Assembly: GCA_016800925.1 (NCBI GenBank)
Contig: JABCPU010000001.1
Coordinates: 124,001 to 188,000, forward strand
Length of the DNA: 64,000 nt
DNA from: Suillus spraguei
Taxonomy: Eukaryota; Basidiomycota; Agaricomycetes; Boletales; Suillaceae
Reading direction: 5' to 3'
Shown: in pieces, positions 12,495 through 24,318 of the stretch
Position numbering within the stretch: position 1 is the first letter of the stretch
Layout of the letters: each line of letters starts with the position of its first letter
Notes under the pieces: generated by a model
Database searches by the model: none
Told to the model about the DNA's origin: nothing
The model's input: only the letters and a program-made list of their open reading frames with translations
Program-made: the position numbers and the translations under genes

Positions 12495-15031
12495 CCTTAT
12501 ATGGTACAAGTGATAAGCTGTTAAAACATAACATAATACTATCCTTCCACTGCAATCGGCTTCCCACAGAAGTCGGCAGTCACGCAAATGTCACAGCATG
12601 TCACATGTAAATTCAATAATGATATCGAGGCAACAGCATTATTATACTATCCGTTACGCTCGTTTCGTAATGGTCCACTATTTTTGTCTACAACACTCGA
12701 TTCTAAAGCAATTACTTAGCTACTTCACTGGGTGTGTTCTACATATTATACTAACATATTCCAAGTGAAACGAAACAAAACCATTGAGAAATGGTGGAGA
12801 TCGTATTTTCAGCGTGACACCTACGATTCAGTGTCACACATGCCGTGGCTGCCGACGTCGGATATTAAATTTAACAGCATTTCATTGTAGCTGCAATCCG
12901 TGAACAGGTGAGCGCTGGGCATTTAACTGGGTTCGTGGGGCGTCGCCGAGGCAAGCTATTGGTGTCTACTGATTCTGACTATGACGACATCCAGTGACCA
13001 TATTTTTCGCTCAACACACACCTCCGGCAAGACAATCCTTCGATGTATCAATAATAAATATCTACCTCATACATTCCCTCAGTAATATTTTACACGGTCA
13101 TAATGATTTGCATTCAGCTCTGTATTCCTCCGTACATACTATAGCTTGCAGGTTTACCACTAGCTAGTATAGTATCCCAATCAGTTACTGTCGAAGTTCA
13201 CGAGTTGTCGAACGGGGGCAAGTGTGACTGTCCATTACTATTAGTGACATGAGTGTGACTCACGAAATAGTGGCCGAAACGAGCGTAATGAATTGGAGTA
13301 ATTAGTCAGATATGTCAAAAGGCGCAGCACAGCTTCGGGATCAAAGGTCATTATCTACCGCCATGGTAGGAAATCGTCGACACGGAGGCGGTCAAACAAC
13401 AACATGATGGGTCACAATTTGCCTACATGAAGTCAAGGGATCTTGGCCATGTCACTCACTCACTCCATCGTACCGTCAATCACCTCACACCGTTCGCGGG
13501 TTACCAATAATTAGTGAACCTCGTCGAGTTAGCATCGCCGGATATCATTAGCTATATACCTTCAAAGTAGCGGAGCTGAAATGTATTATCATTGTCATGC
13601 TATCACATTATTTGCCAGTGCTGGTGATGATCGATGAACCGATGAACTAGGACTTCACCCGAACTGCTGTCTTTGTAGCCCGACGACATCATGCTCAAAT
13701 TTAGAAATATATGACATGACAATCAGGTAAGGCGGGGAGGCGTTTGTTTGTCTCGCTCCAAAACTAAACAAAGGCGGTGAGCCTATCGATATGGAAATAG
13801 CTCAACGATAAGCGCGTAAGCCGTGATAGGTAACTAATCACGTGATTAAGTCGCTCTTTTTGCTATTGGTTGTCGCAGAAATGCCGCAGTCTTTCCGTTC
13901 CCCCGCCAGCACTTTTTTCTTTATACCTTCATCCTCCATCTTACTTTCATCGCTCATGCCTCTCTGTGCGTCATTGACTTCAGAATTTCACCTCGGTGCT
14001 ACAAACATTATATTCTAGCGGTTTTGGACACCTTTAAATTCTTAGGAGCGAGCTACCGACAGCACTCAAAGTAATAACCAGCATTGTGGTTTTTTTTTCC
14101 TTTGACACCTTTCAGCACAAGTGGGAGTGTTAGCCTCAACAAGCTTGTGCTGTGACGTGCCATTGCCTCATAGGTCGTTCTATCATCTCGCGGGCTCCAT
14201 TTTTTTTGGGACTTGTCATATTTTCCAATTACATTCCTCGTCCCCGCATCTCTGTGGTCCAGGTCTCTTGCGAAAGGATCTACACGCATGTTCTCATGCA
14301 TCTTGCTATCACTCTCGGGGTCCCGGATCTTGCTCAATGCTCACCATCGAGTACCTTCAAATACTCTGAGAATATGTTTCCATTCCTAGCATTCACTGCT
14401 CATCGTGGGTAGTCATGGATAACGCCAGTCGGGTGTACTAAATAAAATTTTAGGGGTGTCGGGCATACTTGTTTGATAAGTGTCGAGCGGGGGTCAGTTC
14501 CCATCATGGTAATCTGATCATGGGGCACATGTGATTCTCGAACCATCCGACGGGCTTGGGTACCCGGACTCTATGACTGATGCAACTCCTGGCGAGCATG
14601 GCCATACGGCCGAAATTGCACTGATCAGACGAACCATACGCAGGCCAGTTCTCACCTATTTCCCTCAGTACGTTCCACGCGGCGACACCAATAGGCTGCC
14701 GTGTGAGCGTTGTTCACCAGATGTGATCCACCTGTTGACGTGGCGCTGCCTTCAATTGATCTCCCGTTCCAGCTGCTGACGCAAATGGTGATCTGTCGTA
14801 ATTTCGATAGTGGTTCTGTGATGGCCCAGGGACTTCCTTTGAATATCCGATTCAGGTATGACACCGTGACACAGCTTCTGGATGACACACCTTGAAACCA
14901 TGGGTACCAATCTGATATACCCAAATCTCGGCAATACCCGAGGACTTGTCCCACTTTGAAAGTAAAATCTCGTGATTCGCCTCCTTGCTTCACACCTTCT
15001 GGGACGGTCACCTTGAGCTCTTGAATTCACC
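12495..15031. other. Long gene-poor interval upstream of the copper transporter
   Basis: About 2.5 kb, AT-rich up to 13.8 kb, with no protein I recognise. A minus-strand ORF of 94 codons (14053-14337) is very basic and acidic in its first half but has no introns, homologue I know, or promoter of its own. A promoter-like cluster sits at 13835-13930 and is listed separately. The last few hundred bases must carry the CTR promoter. Confidence 0.5.
13835..13930 (+). promoter_or_regulatory. Promoter-like cluster without an assigned gene
   Basis: A perfect 14-bp palindrome TAATCACGTGATTA (13835-13848) with a CACGTG core is followed by an inverted CCAAT box (ATTGGT, about 13864-13869) and a TATA-like TTTATACC at about 13919-13926, all in the usual order for a fungal plus-strand promoter. 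The first ATG is at 13956 and gives only about 20 codons before a stop. Confidence 0.4.
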
Positions 15032-15666
15032 ATGGATATGAACTCTACTACTACGATGTCTAGTGATATGATGATGACACCCTGGTTACATTTTACTGGT
15101 GGAGACTACTTGATTTTTAAGACTTGGCAGCCTGAGTCGAAAGGTGCAATTGCCGGCGCTTCCATCGGCCTAGTTGTATTCTGTATTCTTGAACGTTTTA
15201 TCATGGCGCTTCGGCGTCAAATGGAAATTCAATGGGGGTCAAGGTTAGCCATACTTCACAAGGCACGATTACTGCTGATTCGCTTTGGTTAGGGCGCTTG
15301 CGCTAATGCAACGAAATCCAAATGATGCTGACGATAGACCTTCTGATAAGATGGATGGGACTGAGGAAGGATGCTCCTCTCTTCCAATTACCCCAGTAAA
15401 AGGCCGCAGTCGCCTGGGGCTTGTGCCTCCGTTCATTCCCATGCACGATATCACAAGGGGGATATTCCAGGTCTTTCAAGCACTCTTTTCGTACGCCTTG
15501 ATGTTGGCCGTCATGTAAGTCCCGCAACGCACGCCATCCTAAGGAGTTCAACTTAGAAAAAAATAGGACGTTCAATGCTGCATATATCATATCCATCATC
15601 TTGGGTCTTGGAATAGGCGAAGTTCTGTTCGGGCGAATTGGTCGCCTGAATGGAGGTCGAGTTTGA
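15032..15666 (+). CDS. CTR: CTR-family high-affinity copper transporter
   Basis: Imports Cu(I) across the plasma membrane as a trimer. The 177-residue protein opens with a Met-rich copper-catching ectodomain (MDMNSTTTMSSDMMM), then the family's WLHFTGGDYLIFKTW entry motif. TM1 is AIAGASIGLVVFCILERF; a cytosolic loop follows; TM2 contains the selectivity-filter MxxxM (MLAVM); TM3 holds GxxxG (GLGIGEVLFG). Introns 15244-15292 and 15515-15566 are in phase, the second splitting the Met codon of TM2's MxxxM. Length fits small fungal CTRs. No cytosolic Cys-rich tail is present. A BIM1-like copper protein follows on the same strand 1.2 kb downstream. I could not find a clear copper-regulatory element in the promoter. 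Confidence 0.93.
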
Positions 15667-16877
15667 ATGTATTGAAGTCTACCTGACCAATAATTCGGTT
15701 TAGATGATTTTTTTGCTGGGTCCTTGCTATCAGTCGCTTTGTGTGGGTAGCTTCATGGTTGCCAGTTGTATGTTAATCTTGACACCTCTCATTCTTTCTT
15801 AAAATCCAAATTTTGTCTAGTTGGGGGTACAGCATACCGCTATGTAGGACATTTGTATCTAGGACAGAGGACTTCTCAATCTTGTAACCTGACAGTCAAC
15901 TATGCAATCCATATGGTACCCTGACAGTGGGAACCCGATCCATGTTCCAGGGCAACTCACATCCTATGTACATAGTCATGCGATCGTCACGCATTGGGCG
16001 GTCGGACTTCCATCGGGATGGTCCGGATGGTATGATTTAAATTCCAATCAGCCATTATTATGCCAATGGGTCGGGCTACCGGTTTTCGCTCATTTTCTGA
16101 ATTCAGCTTCACTAACACATCGAGGTCAGGCAAATAATGGTTGGGCTCAGCGGGACCGAGCATGAGCTCTGTTCGAATGAATACTCGCGAGATTGCCGGT
16201 GGGCTGATTGAATAACCATTTTATGAATATTGAAGCTGGTAGTGGGTACTCGTCTATGAGTACTCAAATATATACTAAAAGAACGAGAGGACTCTATTAA
16301 ATTCTAGAAGTGGAAAAATCTGCAAGTAAGCTATCCCTTTGGCAACGTGACGCGTCACAGGTGGTCGGCGTCACAAAATCAAGATTTCGAAAAAAATAAT
16401 TCTACGAGCTCCATCTACTACGAGGTGTCTACCTGCGCCCGTATATTCTCGTGGTCTCCCGCAGCCACCAGCCAATGCAAATCTTCTCTGTACATTGGAA
16501 ACACGATATTTTGTATTATCAGCAGCCAGAACAACAGATCTAATAGGCTCCGGCGAGTGCCGGTTGCTATTTTTCAAAACGTCACACACCTGCCAGCCGA
16601 GGTTACACATGTGGCTGAGTGTCACGCTGATTGCCTCTATCCATGCACAAAGGGATTATGGTGAAATGACTTGGCCTGATCGCTTGGCGGACTTGGAGGT
16701 GCCGGTTCCTTCCGACCATTCAGGAACAGAGGCCCAAGAACCGGCCCGCTATAAACAAAAGCAAAGAAACGTGAAAAACTTTTTTGGGAGGCTTAAATAT
16801 GATAGAGCAGAGTGAGTAGACTGGAAGTAGGCCTTGAATCCGTTTTTTCGATTCTACTTTGTTCGATCATCGTCAGA
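15667..16877. other. Spacer between CTR and BIM1-like gene
   Basis: 1.2 kb without a gene. A perfect 12-bp palindrome GTGACGCGTCAC lies at 16347-16358, about 520 bp before the BIM1-like start. TTTTTGCTGG (15710-15719) fits the loose fission-yeast CuSE consensus but is far from the start and expected by chance. Confidence 0.45.
16750..16756 (+). promoter_or_regulatory. TATA box of BIM1-like gene
   Basis: TATAAAC, 121 bp before the ATG at 16878, with an A-rich leader downstream. Typical of strongly regulated fungal genes. Confidence 0.55.
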
Positions 16878-17667
16878 ATGATCTTCTCTTCCATTGCTGT
16901 CGCTGTTGTCTTTTTCACGGCTGTACAAGCCCACTTCCAGATGCAATATCCTATTCCACGAGGTCCTTTCGTTCAAGACTCTGAACCAACGTTCTGTGGT
17001 AAGTGTAAAATAGTCTAGGTGTCTGTGTATATGGCCTCATATGATTTTATGTAGATGGTTATACCAACGCCGTGAATAACCGTACCATATTCCCTCTTAG
17101 TAATGGGATCATTAACATGAATAGCGAACATCCGTTGTGGACAGGTAGGTCAAGGGGGCTGCTCTTTCTTCGCTGAAGCTGATAATTTACAAATACAGCG
17201 GAGGTCATTGTCTCGACATACCAAAACCCGGATAACTTTAGCAATTTTAATTCTAGCTCTGGTTATCAGACCGTAGTTCCATTCTTCCAGCAAAGCGGGG
17301 AGGGACTGTACTGTTTCCCTATCGATCTCGCTGCTGCAGCAGTAAATATCTCTGGAATCCAAGATGGCGCGAACGTCACCATTCAGGTCCTCTTTAATGG
17401 TGGCGACGGTAATCTCTACCAGGTAAACGGTCTTTTTTGTTTCTTTTTTTATTACTATGATTGTTGATACGAACATGGCGACAGTGTGCGGACCTGACTT
17501 TATCTGCAAACATGACAACTCCACCGGCAAACGCTTCGACCGGTTGCACGAACGTATCTGCTACGACTTCTACTAAGAGCGGTACCGGTAAGGGGGTAGA
17601 GATTGGATCAGGAATTATCGTTGCGGGGGTGCTTAGCATGGCAATGATGCTACTTTCCATTGCGTGA
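16878..17667 (+). CDS. BIM1: BIM1-like (X325) GPI-anchored copper-binding protein
   Basis: Family knowledge: X325/BIM1 proteins share the LPMO fold and histidine brace but lack polysaccharide oxidation; Cryptococcus BIM1 works with CTR1 in copper uptake under starvation. Seen here: a 205-residue product with a signal peptide of about 18 residues ending AVQA, so His19 becomes the mature N-terminus ([11 protein letters not shown]). A second brace His lies in the conserved [19 protein letters not shown] segment. Several Cys ([21 protein letters not shown]) can form disulfides, N-glycosylation sequons are frequent, and a Ser/Thr linker ends in a hydrophobic GPI signal ([19 protein letters not shown]). 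Introns 16999-17054, 17145-17198 and 17423-17484 are all in phase. Next to CTR, the most likely role is copper capture at the cell surface. Confidence 0.9.
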
Positions 17668-18988
17668 GAGGTTAGAAAACGGCATTTTCTCAAGGAAATA
17701 TCAGTGTACTTTAGTACACCTTTTATGTATCACACATCACATGAAGTTGGCCCCTTAATGGCCTACTTAATTTCAATTGGACTGACTCCAGACTGCATGT
17801 GACGCCTTGCACCTGGCCTGAAAAAAGCTTTTCGCGTGATAACGCCATATTGTCACCCAGGGAACCTGACTATGATATACTAGCTATGGGTAGTTACATA
17901 GCGCCAACCTCCTACAATAGTTTCCCCATGGTATTTCATCTTCAAGATAGCAAAAACAACTAGGGCCCTGTCTACTGTCGCCTTCGAAGTACGCAAGATC
18001 TCGGTAACCGACTCAAGTTGAGACAGTATTGACATGGGCCAATAGCCATAAAATTGTGTCCGCTTTGTCTAGTGGTGGCCGTCACACTGCGCACGAACCC
18101 ACACTCATTTCTCAGTACTACTGAACCACAATGTCTCATTGCTATCGAGTATCCCGCTGGAAATGAACCGATTGTAAATCTTATTCGAACATTGTAATAT
18201 GAACCTACTTCAGACTGATTACTATCCTGCAGCTGCAGACTTTAAATGCCAATTTTAAGATTAAATACAGTGGTCACGTTAAGCCAAGCGCAGTGCACAG
18301 TACATTAAATACTTCCAACCGCTGTGACTCCAGCCTTCAAGTCAAAATGATTACAAGTAGAGCTAAAGTCTGAGCCTGATGTCTCCAAGACACGGCCATA
18401 ATGGAGTCAACCTGACATGAGCCACATTTCCAGATCACCGACACGTGCTGGTGTCACTGTTTGTACCCTACCTTGAAGTCGATGCATTGAAAGGACTGTC
18501 ATTACTGGACTTGATGGTTAATCAAGTCTATTACCGCTCGCCAGTGTAGTGGAATATGTTAGAGTTTGGTATTCCACCCTTCTCGTTCGCTGCTCGGATA
18601 GTCCCGACTACGTATAGATACCTACGTCGTAGACACTCGATACAGCGTCGTTCTACAGCTCTAATAGAATATAGCGCATCAGGGGGGGGGACATTGCTAC
18701 TTAGTTATATTTACTACCCAAGCTTCATATAATTTTTTTTTTTTTTTTTTTTTTTTTGTTCCGTTCGGACCCTATGATAGACATTACATGCGTATATCTA
18801 AGATATAGCGTGCGTGGAGGGGTGTAAGGTGGGAGGCGGAGTATAGAGTTAAGTAACGTGACGTTATAGGCCTGTGCTTATGTAATAAAATATGGATTAC
18901 TAAGCTATGTCCACTGAAAGATGTGTTTTGAGCGGAACGTCAGCAATCCTGGACCAGTGACTTTCTTTTTACTTCTTGCAATAACATC
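17668..18988. other. Intergenic, with homopolymer tracts
   Basis: No gene. Contains G9 at 18682-18690 and T25 at 18733-18757, likely unstable. The final 200 bases are the SPT5 promoter and leader. Confidence 0.5.
18733..18757. repeat. T25 homopolymer
   Basis: Uninterrupted run of 25 T about 230 bp upstream of the SPT5 start. Could be a nucleosome-depleting dA:dT tract for SPT5; length is likely to vary or be mis-sequenced. Confidence 0.8.
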
Positions 18989-21900
18989 ATGTCCGGTCTG
19001 GACGACGACTACGATATACAGGATCCAATTCATGAAAACGAAGAGGAGGACAACGAGCAGCAGTCACCACCAAGGGCAAGTGGGATGTCTCGAGGATCCA
19101 TTTATGACGCATTAGATGGCGAGGATGAAGAAGAGGAAGACGAGGATGATGAGGATGAGGAAGACGAAGAACCTGGAAGGGACCGTGGGCGAAAGCGTGC
19201 AAAGGTCTGTGCCCTTGTTGACGTTGACTTGCACCACTGTGTGTATTAATCTATTGCAGCACCGGCACAGACGCAATGCTGTCAATCGTTTCCTTGATGT
19301 TGAGGCCGAAGTCGATACCGAGGAGGAGGAAGAGGAGGAGGAAGATGAGGCAGGGGGAGGTATGATCCACCTTGCTAGCTCGTTTATCTACAATACTTAC
19401 GCAAACATTTCATCATCCTAGATGAGTTTATTGCTGATATTGGGCCAGAGGGTGATGAAGACGACGTAAATAGACGTGCAGCAGTCAATGCGCGGCTGGA
19501 CAGGCGAGAAAGGGAGCTAAATGATCAAGATTTGGCCAAAATTGCTCAGAATCTTCACGAGCGTTATGGTCGGGCAGCAGTGCGGTACACGGGAGACATG
19601 AATGAAGTACCTCAGCGCCTGCTGATGCCATCCGTGCATGACGCAAGCTTATGGCAAGTCCGAGTCAAGGTGAGCTTCTCAAGGATTCTTCCTGATCACT
19701 GAAGCTTGAATTATGTGACAGCCCGGCCGCGAACGCGACATCGTCTTCAGTCTCATGAGGAAAGCAATCGATCTCGAGTACACCGCTCAGCCTCTCTCGA
19801 TCCTATCTGCATTCCAACGCGACTCGCTTCCCGGTATGGTATACGTCGAAGCGCGGAGTGCCCAGCAGGTCAACCAGGCTTGTAAGGGCCTCGTCGGCGT
19901 GTACCCGAGCCGTGGCATTGTACTGGTCCCCATCGAGGAAATGGCTAGCTTACTGCAAATAAAGAAGCAAGACCTTACCGTGACACCCGGAAGCTGGGTG
20001 CGCATCAAGCGTGGCAAGTACCAAGGTGATCTTGCACAGGTCATGGACATCACAGAGAATGGCGAGGATGTTGGACTCAAATTCATTCCGCGTATCGACC
20101 TGAACCCACGGGACGATGCCAATGTTGATGGCCGGAAGCGCAAAAAGGCCGGTACTGGGTTGACGACGATGCGGCCCCCGCAGCGGTTCTTCAACTACGA
20201 GGAGGTCGTCAAGGTTCACGGGCGCAAACAGGTCTCAAAGCGGAACCAGGTTTACGTCTTCCAGAATGACACATACAAAGACGGATTCATCGAAAAGGAC
20301 TTCAAGCTTAATGCTTTACAGCTAGACAACGTCAACCCGACACTGGACGAGATTACGAAGTTCAGCCGAGGACAGGATGGTGCCGACAATGAAAATCCGG
20401 TGGATCTGTCGATCATTGCGGAGGCGTCGCGGAAAGCTGCCATTGCGGTGCTGCAGCCGGGTGATCACGTCGAGGTATTCGAGGGCGAGCAGTCTGGTGT
20501 CTATGGTGTTGTCGACTCGATCAATCAAGATGTCGTGACCGTCACAGCTATTGGCGTTGATATCGATGGTCAGAAGGTGGATGTTCCTGCGCGCAGCGTG
20601 CGGAAACGCTTCAAACCAGGTGACCATGTCAAGGTAATGACTGGTCAGAATGCGGATGAGACGGGGCTTGTCATTTCAGTAACAGACAACGTGGTGACCT
20701 TCCTATCAGATATGTCAATGCAGGAGGCAAGTAGAGCTTCGGTAACTGTTATTTGATTGCTATTAATATCCTCGCAGGTTTCCGTGTTCTCCAAAGATCT
20801 GCGTGAGGCCGCCGAAGTCGGTTCTGGAACCAACGTTGTTGGCAATTATGAATTACACGACTTGGTTCAGCTCGAGTAAGCCGATCACCCGGCATCTCTG
20901 CATGTACTTATCTGATCATCGGCGCACAGCTTGCAGACTGTCGGTGTCATTTTCAAAACGGAGCGAGACTCCTTCCGTGTTCTTGACCAGAATGGTCAAG
21001 TACGATTGGTGCAACCTCACCAAATATCGATGCGGCGGAACTCTGACCGTGCCATTGCTACGGACTCCGAAGGTCACGAGCTTCGTGTACAAGACAACGT
21101 CAAAGAGATTGAAGGAGAAGTTCGTTCTTTCTTGCTCTAATGATACCTATTTTAACACTTTTACAGGCTCGTAAAGGGCGAGTGTTGCACATTCACCAGT
21201 CATTCTTTGCCTTCCTACACAATAGGGACATCCTTGAAAATGGCGGTGTATTTGTAACCCGGTGCCGCTCTCTATCGTCCCTCGCTCCGAAGGGCAACCT
21301 TGTCAAGCCAGGGATGGACTTAGGCAAGATGAATCCCACCGCTGCTGGTGGCGCTCAAGGTGGCATGGTTGGCTCTGGCGCAATGGGGCGCGGGCCACGA
21401 GATCGTGACATTGGTGCACTCATAACAGTTGTCAAAGGCAATCACAAGGGGTACAACGGTATCATCAAAGACATCAACGGTGCCCTAGCGCGCGTTGAGC
21501 TAAATACTGGCAATAAAGTTATTACCATTGAAAAGCAAAAACTGTACCGGAGATGGTGAGATATTTGCTGTCCGTCGGTATTTCTTCTGCTTACCTCTAA
21601 TTACAGTCCGGATGGCAAACTTCAGCCACTTAGTGCGCCCTACCGTCAACAAGGTCAACAACAAAACATGGGTCCCCCAGCCGGGGTGCCCAGCCGGACT
21701 CCGAATCCATATACCGCTAGCCGTACCCCTGGTTGGGGTGGCGGTCGGACTCCGAACCCATTTGCCAGTGGGGATGGCAAGACACCTGCATGGAACGCCT
21801 CATCACGAACGCCAAATCCATACGCTGATGGTGGCAAAACCCCTGCATGGAATGCCTCGTCACGGACGCCTAATCCATATGCTAGTGGTGATGGTGGTAA

Positions 21901-22679
21901 AACTCCCGCGTGGAATGCGTCCTCGCGGACACCAAATCCTTATAGTGAGCCATCGTGGGGATCAGGCGGCTGGGGTGGTAGTGCATCGCCCGCACGTCCA
22001 GCAGACTCGAGCTGGTCGTCTTGGGTGAGTTCCTCTTGAGCTTTAATATGATCAGGGACTAAGAGCAATTAGAACGCACCAACGCCAGCTGCTGCAGCAA
22101 CTCCTGGGTTCTTATCTGCACCGACCCCTGCCGCATATACAGGTGCACCTACACCAGCAGGCATTATGAATGACCCTGGTTCAATGTCTGCACCTACACC
22201 AGGTGTTTCGGGTAACGAAGATGACCATGACTCAGATTTCGGTATGCACAATTCAAATAACTGAATGCCCTCTATTTATACAAGAAACAGGCTTGGTGCT
22301 ACGTGACCCTTTGATCGCTAACAAGAAGGTGGTAGTAGAGATTCGAGGCTCAGCAGATGCAGGATGGCTTGACGGCGATTTGGAATTCAAGAAGGGTTAT
22401 ATCTCTTCTGCCTTCGCTTCCTTATCTGAGATCACAGCACTGTTCCACCTTCTGGAATCGCCAGGGGACCCTCCAGTCCACGTACCGACAGTCTACCTTC
22501 AACCTGTTCAGCCAGAGGAAGTAGAAGATCATGCTCTTGTTTTACGCGGAATTCACAAAGGAAAGCATGTTGTCTTAAGAGAGAGTGCAGGACATGGTGT
22601 TTGGAAGGTGTCGCAGTTCCAGGACCCAGAGGCATTCACAATTGACGAGGAGAAATTGGTGAAGCTTTACCACGTTTGA
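18989..22679 (+). CDS. SPT5: Transcription elongation factor SPT5
   Basis: DSIF subunit that, with Spt4, clamps RNA polymerase II during elongation. Domains in order: a long acidic N-terminus; the NGN domain (LWQVRVKPGRERDIVF ... GIVLVPIEEMASLL, about 19640-19945); a series of KOW domains (TPGSWVRIKRGKYQGDLAQV at 19985; QPGDHVEVFEGEQSGVYGVV at 20455; KPGDHVKVMTGQ at 20615; later KGRVLHIHQSFFAF and ITVVKGNHKGYNGIIKD); a Thr/Pro C-terminal repeat region; and a final KOW (ALVLRGIHKGKHVVLRES). About nine introns. One, 20727-20777, has a GC-AG boundary (GCAAGT donor) and joins SMQE to VSVFSKDL. Start is the first ATG of the acidic exon; stop TGA is at 22677-22679. Essential gene, no defects seen. 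Confidence 0.96.
21779..21945 (+). repeat. SPT5: SPT5 C-terminal region tandem repeats
   Basis: Three copies of a 57-63 nt unit encoding KTPAWNASSRTPNPYA, preceded by shorter SRTPNPY/GRTPNPF variants from 21690. Each carries Thr-Pro sites typical of the Spt5 CTR, the substrate of Bur1/Cdk9-type kinases. The DNA copies differ at many third positions, so the duplication is not recent. Confidence 0.85.
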
Positions 22680-22903
22680 TTGAATGTTGGTCTCCGTGTT
22701 GTTTTTACTCTAGTTGTTTTGCTGTTATACTAGTTTCATCTTGTATAAATCCCATTTTTGTCGTAGACAATAAAAATGAACTGCGATCTAGACCAAACAC
22801 GTGTACTCCTGAAGTGGCGTGCGGCAACAACAGCCGCAGTGCTTGGGATCAATCGTTTATATACATTACTTCTATAGTCTGAGTTCTGCTCTAGCCGCTA
22901 GCC

Positions 22904-24318
22904 ATGGAATCCAACCCATCCATTAGCAATCGACAATACGAACTTTGCACGTTCCTCAAGAAGTATTGGAGAATATCCCAGCACAATCTCAGCCGTCGTC
23001 ACCAAGGTCAAGCGCCCTGGCGACTTCCCCAAACAGCCCTTCTGAGTCGGTATCCTCACTACCTTCCGTCGGTTCTTCATTCTTCTTCTCTTCTGCAGCT
23101 GCTAGTCCACCTCGGTCACAGCCTCAGTCTAATCACTATGCACGGGATTATAGTGCACAGGGGCTTATCATACCGTCTCTGACCCTACCAGCTCCATTGC
23201 GTCGTCCCACTCCTTTTGGAAAAACCCTGGGAGATTTAAGGTTACTAGTCGTAGGGAATGGTGCTGATGACCGTGAGCTGGTATCCAATATACTCTTGGA
23301 CGACAACGAGGATGTTGTGGATATCAGTGGATGGGAGGATTTCGAACATGGTTCAATTTTAAGAGCATCCACAGACTGGATCGAGCATCGAGATGCCCAT
23401 GGACTTGAGAAGTTTGAGCCTGCGAAGAATGTCGAAATCATTTCCCTCGCACGACACGAGTTTGATGACAATGTACGTCATAACTTTATGCATGGTGACT
23501 TGATTCAAGTTAACGTCTCCTCCTAGTTGACGAAATCTTCCATATTACCAGTCATCCAGTCGCCATTTCACTCAGTATCTGAATTAATCGATCCCCGATG
23601 CCAGCCATCTGCTGCCCTGGCCAACTTAATTGCATCACCCTGGTCACCATTATACACTGCGCTTATTATCCTATCTAACTCAGGTGAATATTAGTTCCGT
23701 GCATTGTGGCTGCCGCTCCTGACTTTGCATTACACAGGCCCGTCTACTTTGGAGGACGGCCCTATCGACTTACTTACTCCACATATACCTGTCATACTTA
23801 TGCAGCTTGGTCCAGATCATACGCATTTCCCATCGCGCCCCCACATGTCTTCATTCAGCCCACGTTCAACAGCTGCTCTTCGGAATGGCCTTTTCCGCTC
23901 ACCGGAGACGCTTTCTTCACTACGATATGAAGCAGCAGAGCGCTTCCTTCACTGGCGTGAAGTCGAGTGCGCCGTAGAAAGAATAAACGCCTCCCATCGA
24001 GAAACCCTTTCCTTGTCCTCCAGTGAACCTTTATGGAACAAGGCAAGATGGGAAGCAGAATGGGAATCTCGATTATCTCAGGATGTCGCTATCTCTTGCG
24101 AGCGTGAAGATCCTGTAAGGGTTCCAGAGCAGCAGTGCTTTGATCCACTGCACTTATCGTCACTAGTTTCGTTCTCCTTATGCCTCCTTGATCCTGCGAG
24201 AAGATTGCTCAGCAGGAGCGTTTACACGTTTGTCTATAAGTTGGCAGACAGCCAGGTCAGGATAGCAATGGTGGGCAGTTTGTGTTTGGGAATTGGGATC
24301 GGGATGATGATACGATGA
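22904..24318 (+). CDS. Uncharacterised fungal protein with C-terminal membrane segment
   Basis: Not recognised. The main frame from about 22924 encodes a Ser/Pro-rich N-terminus, then LRLLVVGNGADDRELVSNIL, reminiscent of a nucleotide-binding strand-loop but lacking a full P-loop GKS/T. After introns 23473-23526 and 23684-23737 it continues SGPSTLEDGPIDLLTPHIPV, an Arg-rich helical part, and ends in a hydrophobic anchor (VGSLCLGIGIGMMIR). This suggests a tail-anchored protein, perhaps of an organelle membrane. The 5' end is unresolved: the ATG at 22904 is in another frame, the main frame opens after a possible acceptor (CCATTAG at 22920), and its upstream exon was not identified. Confidence 0.65.

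Noticed and set aside
14053..14337. 94-codon minus-strand ORF, highly charged
   Set aside because: No promoter on that strand, no introns or known relatives; kept only as a note in the intergenic entry.
14652..15011. 119-codon ORF antisense to the CTR promoter
   Set aside because: No motif; overlaps the region expected to be CTR promoter and leader.
15710..15719. Fission-yeast-type copper element (CuSE) match
   Set aside because: The consensus is very degenerate, it lies just after CTR and 1.1 kb before the next start, and no cluster of matches exists.
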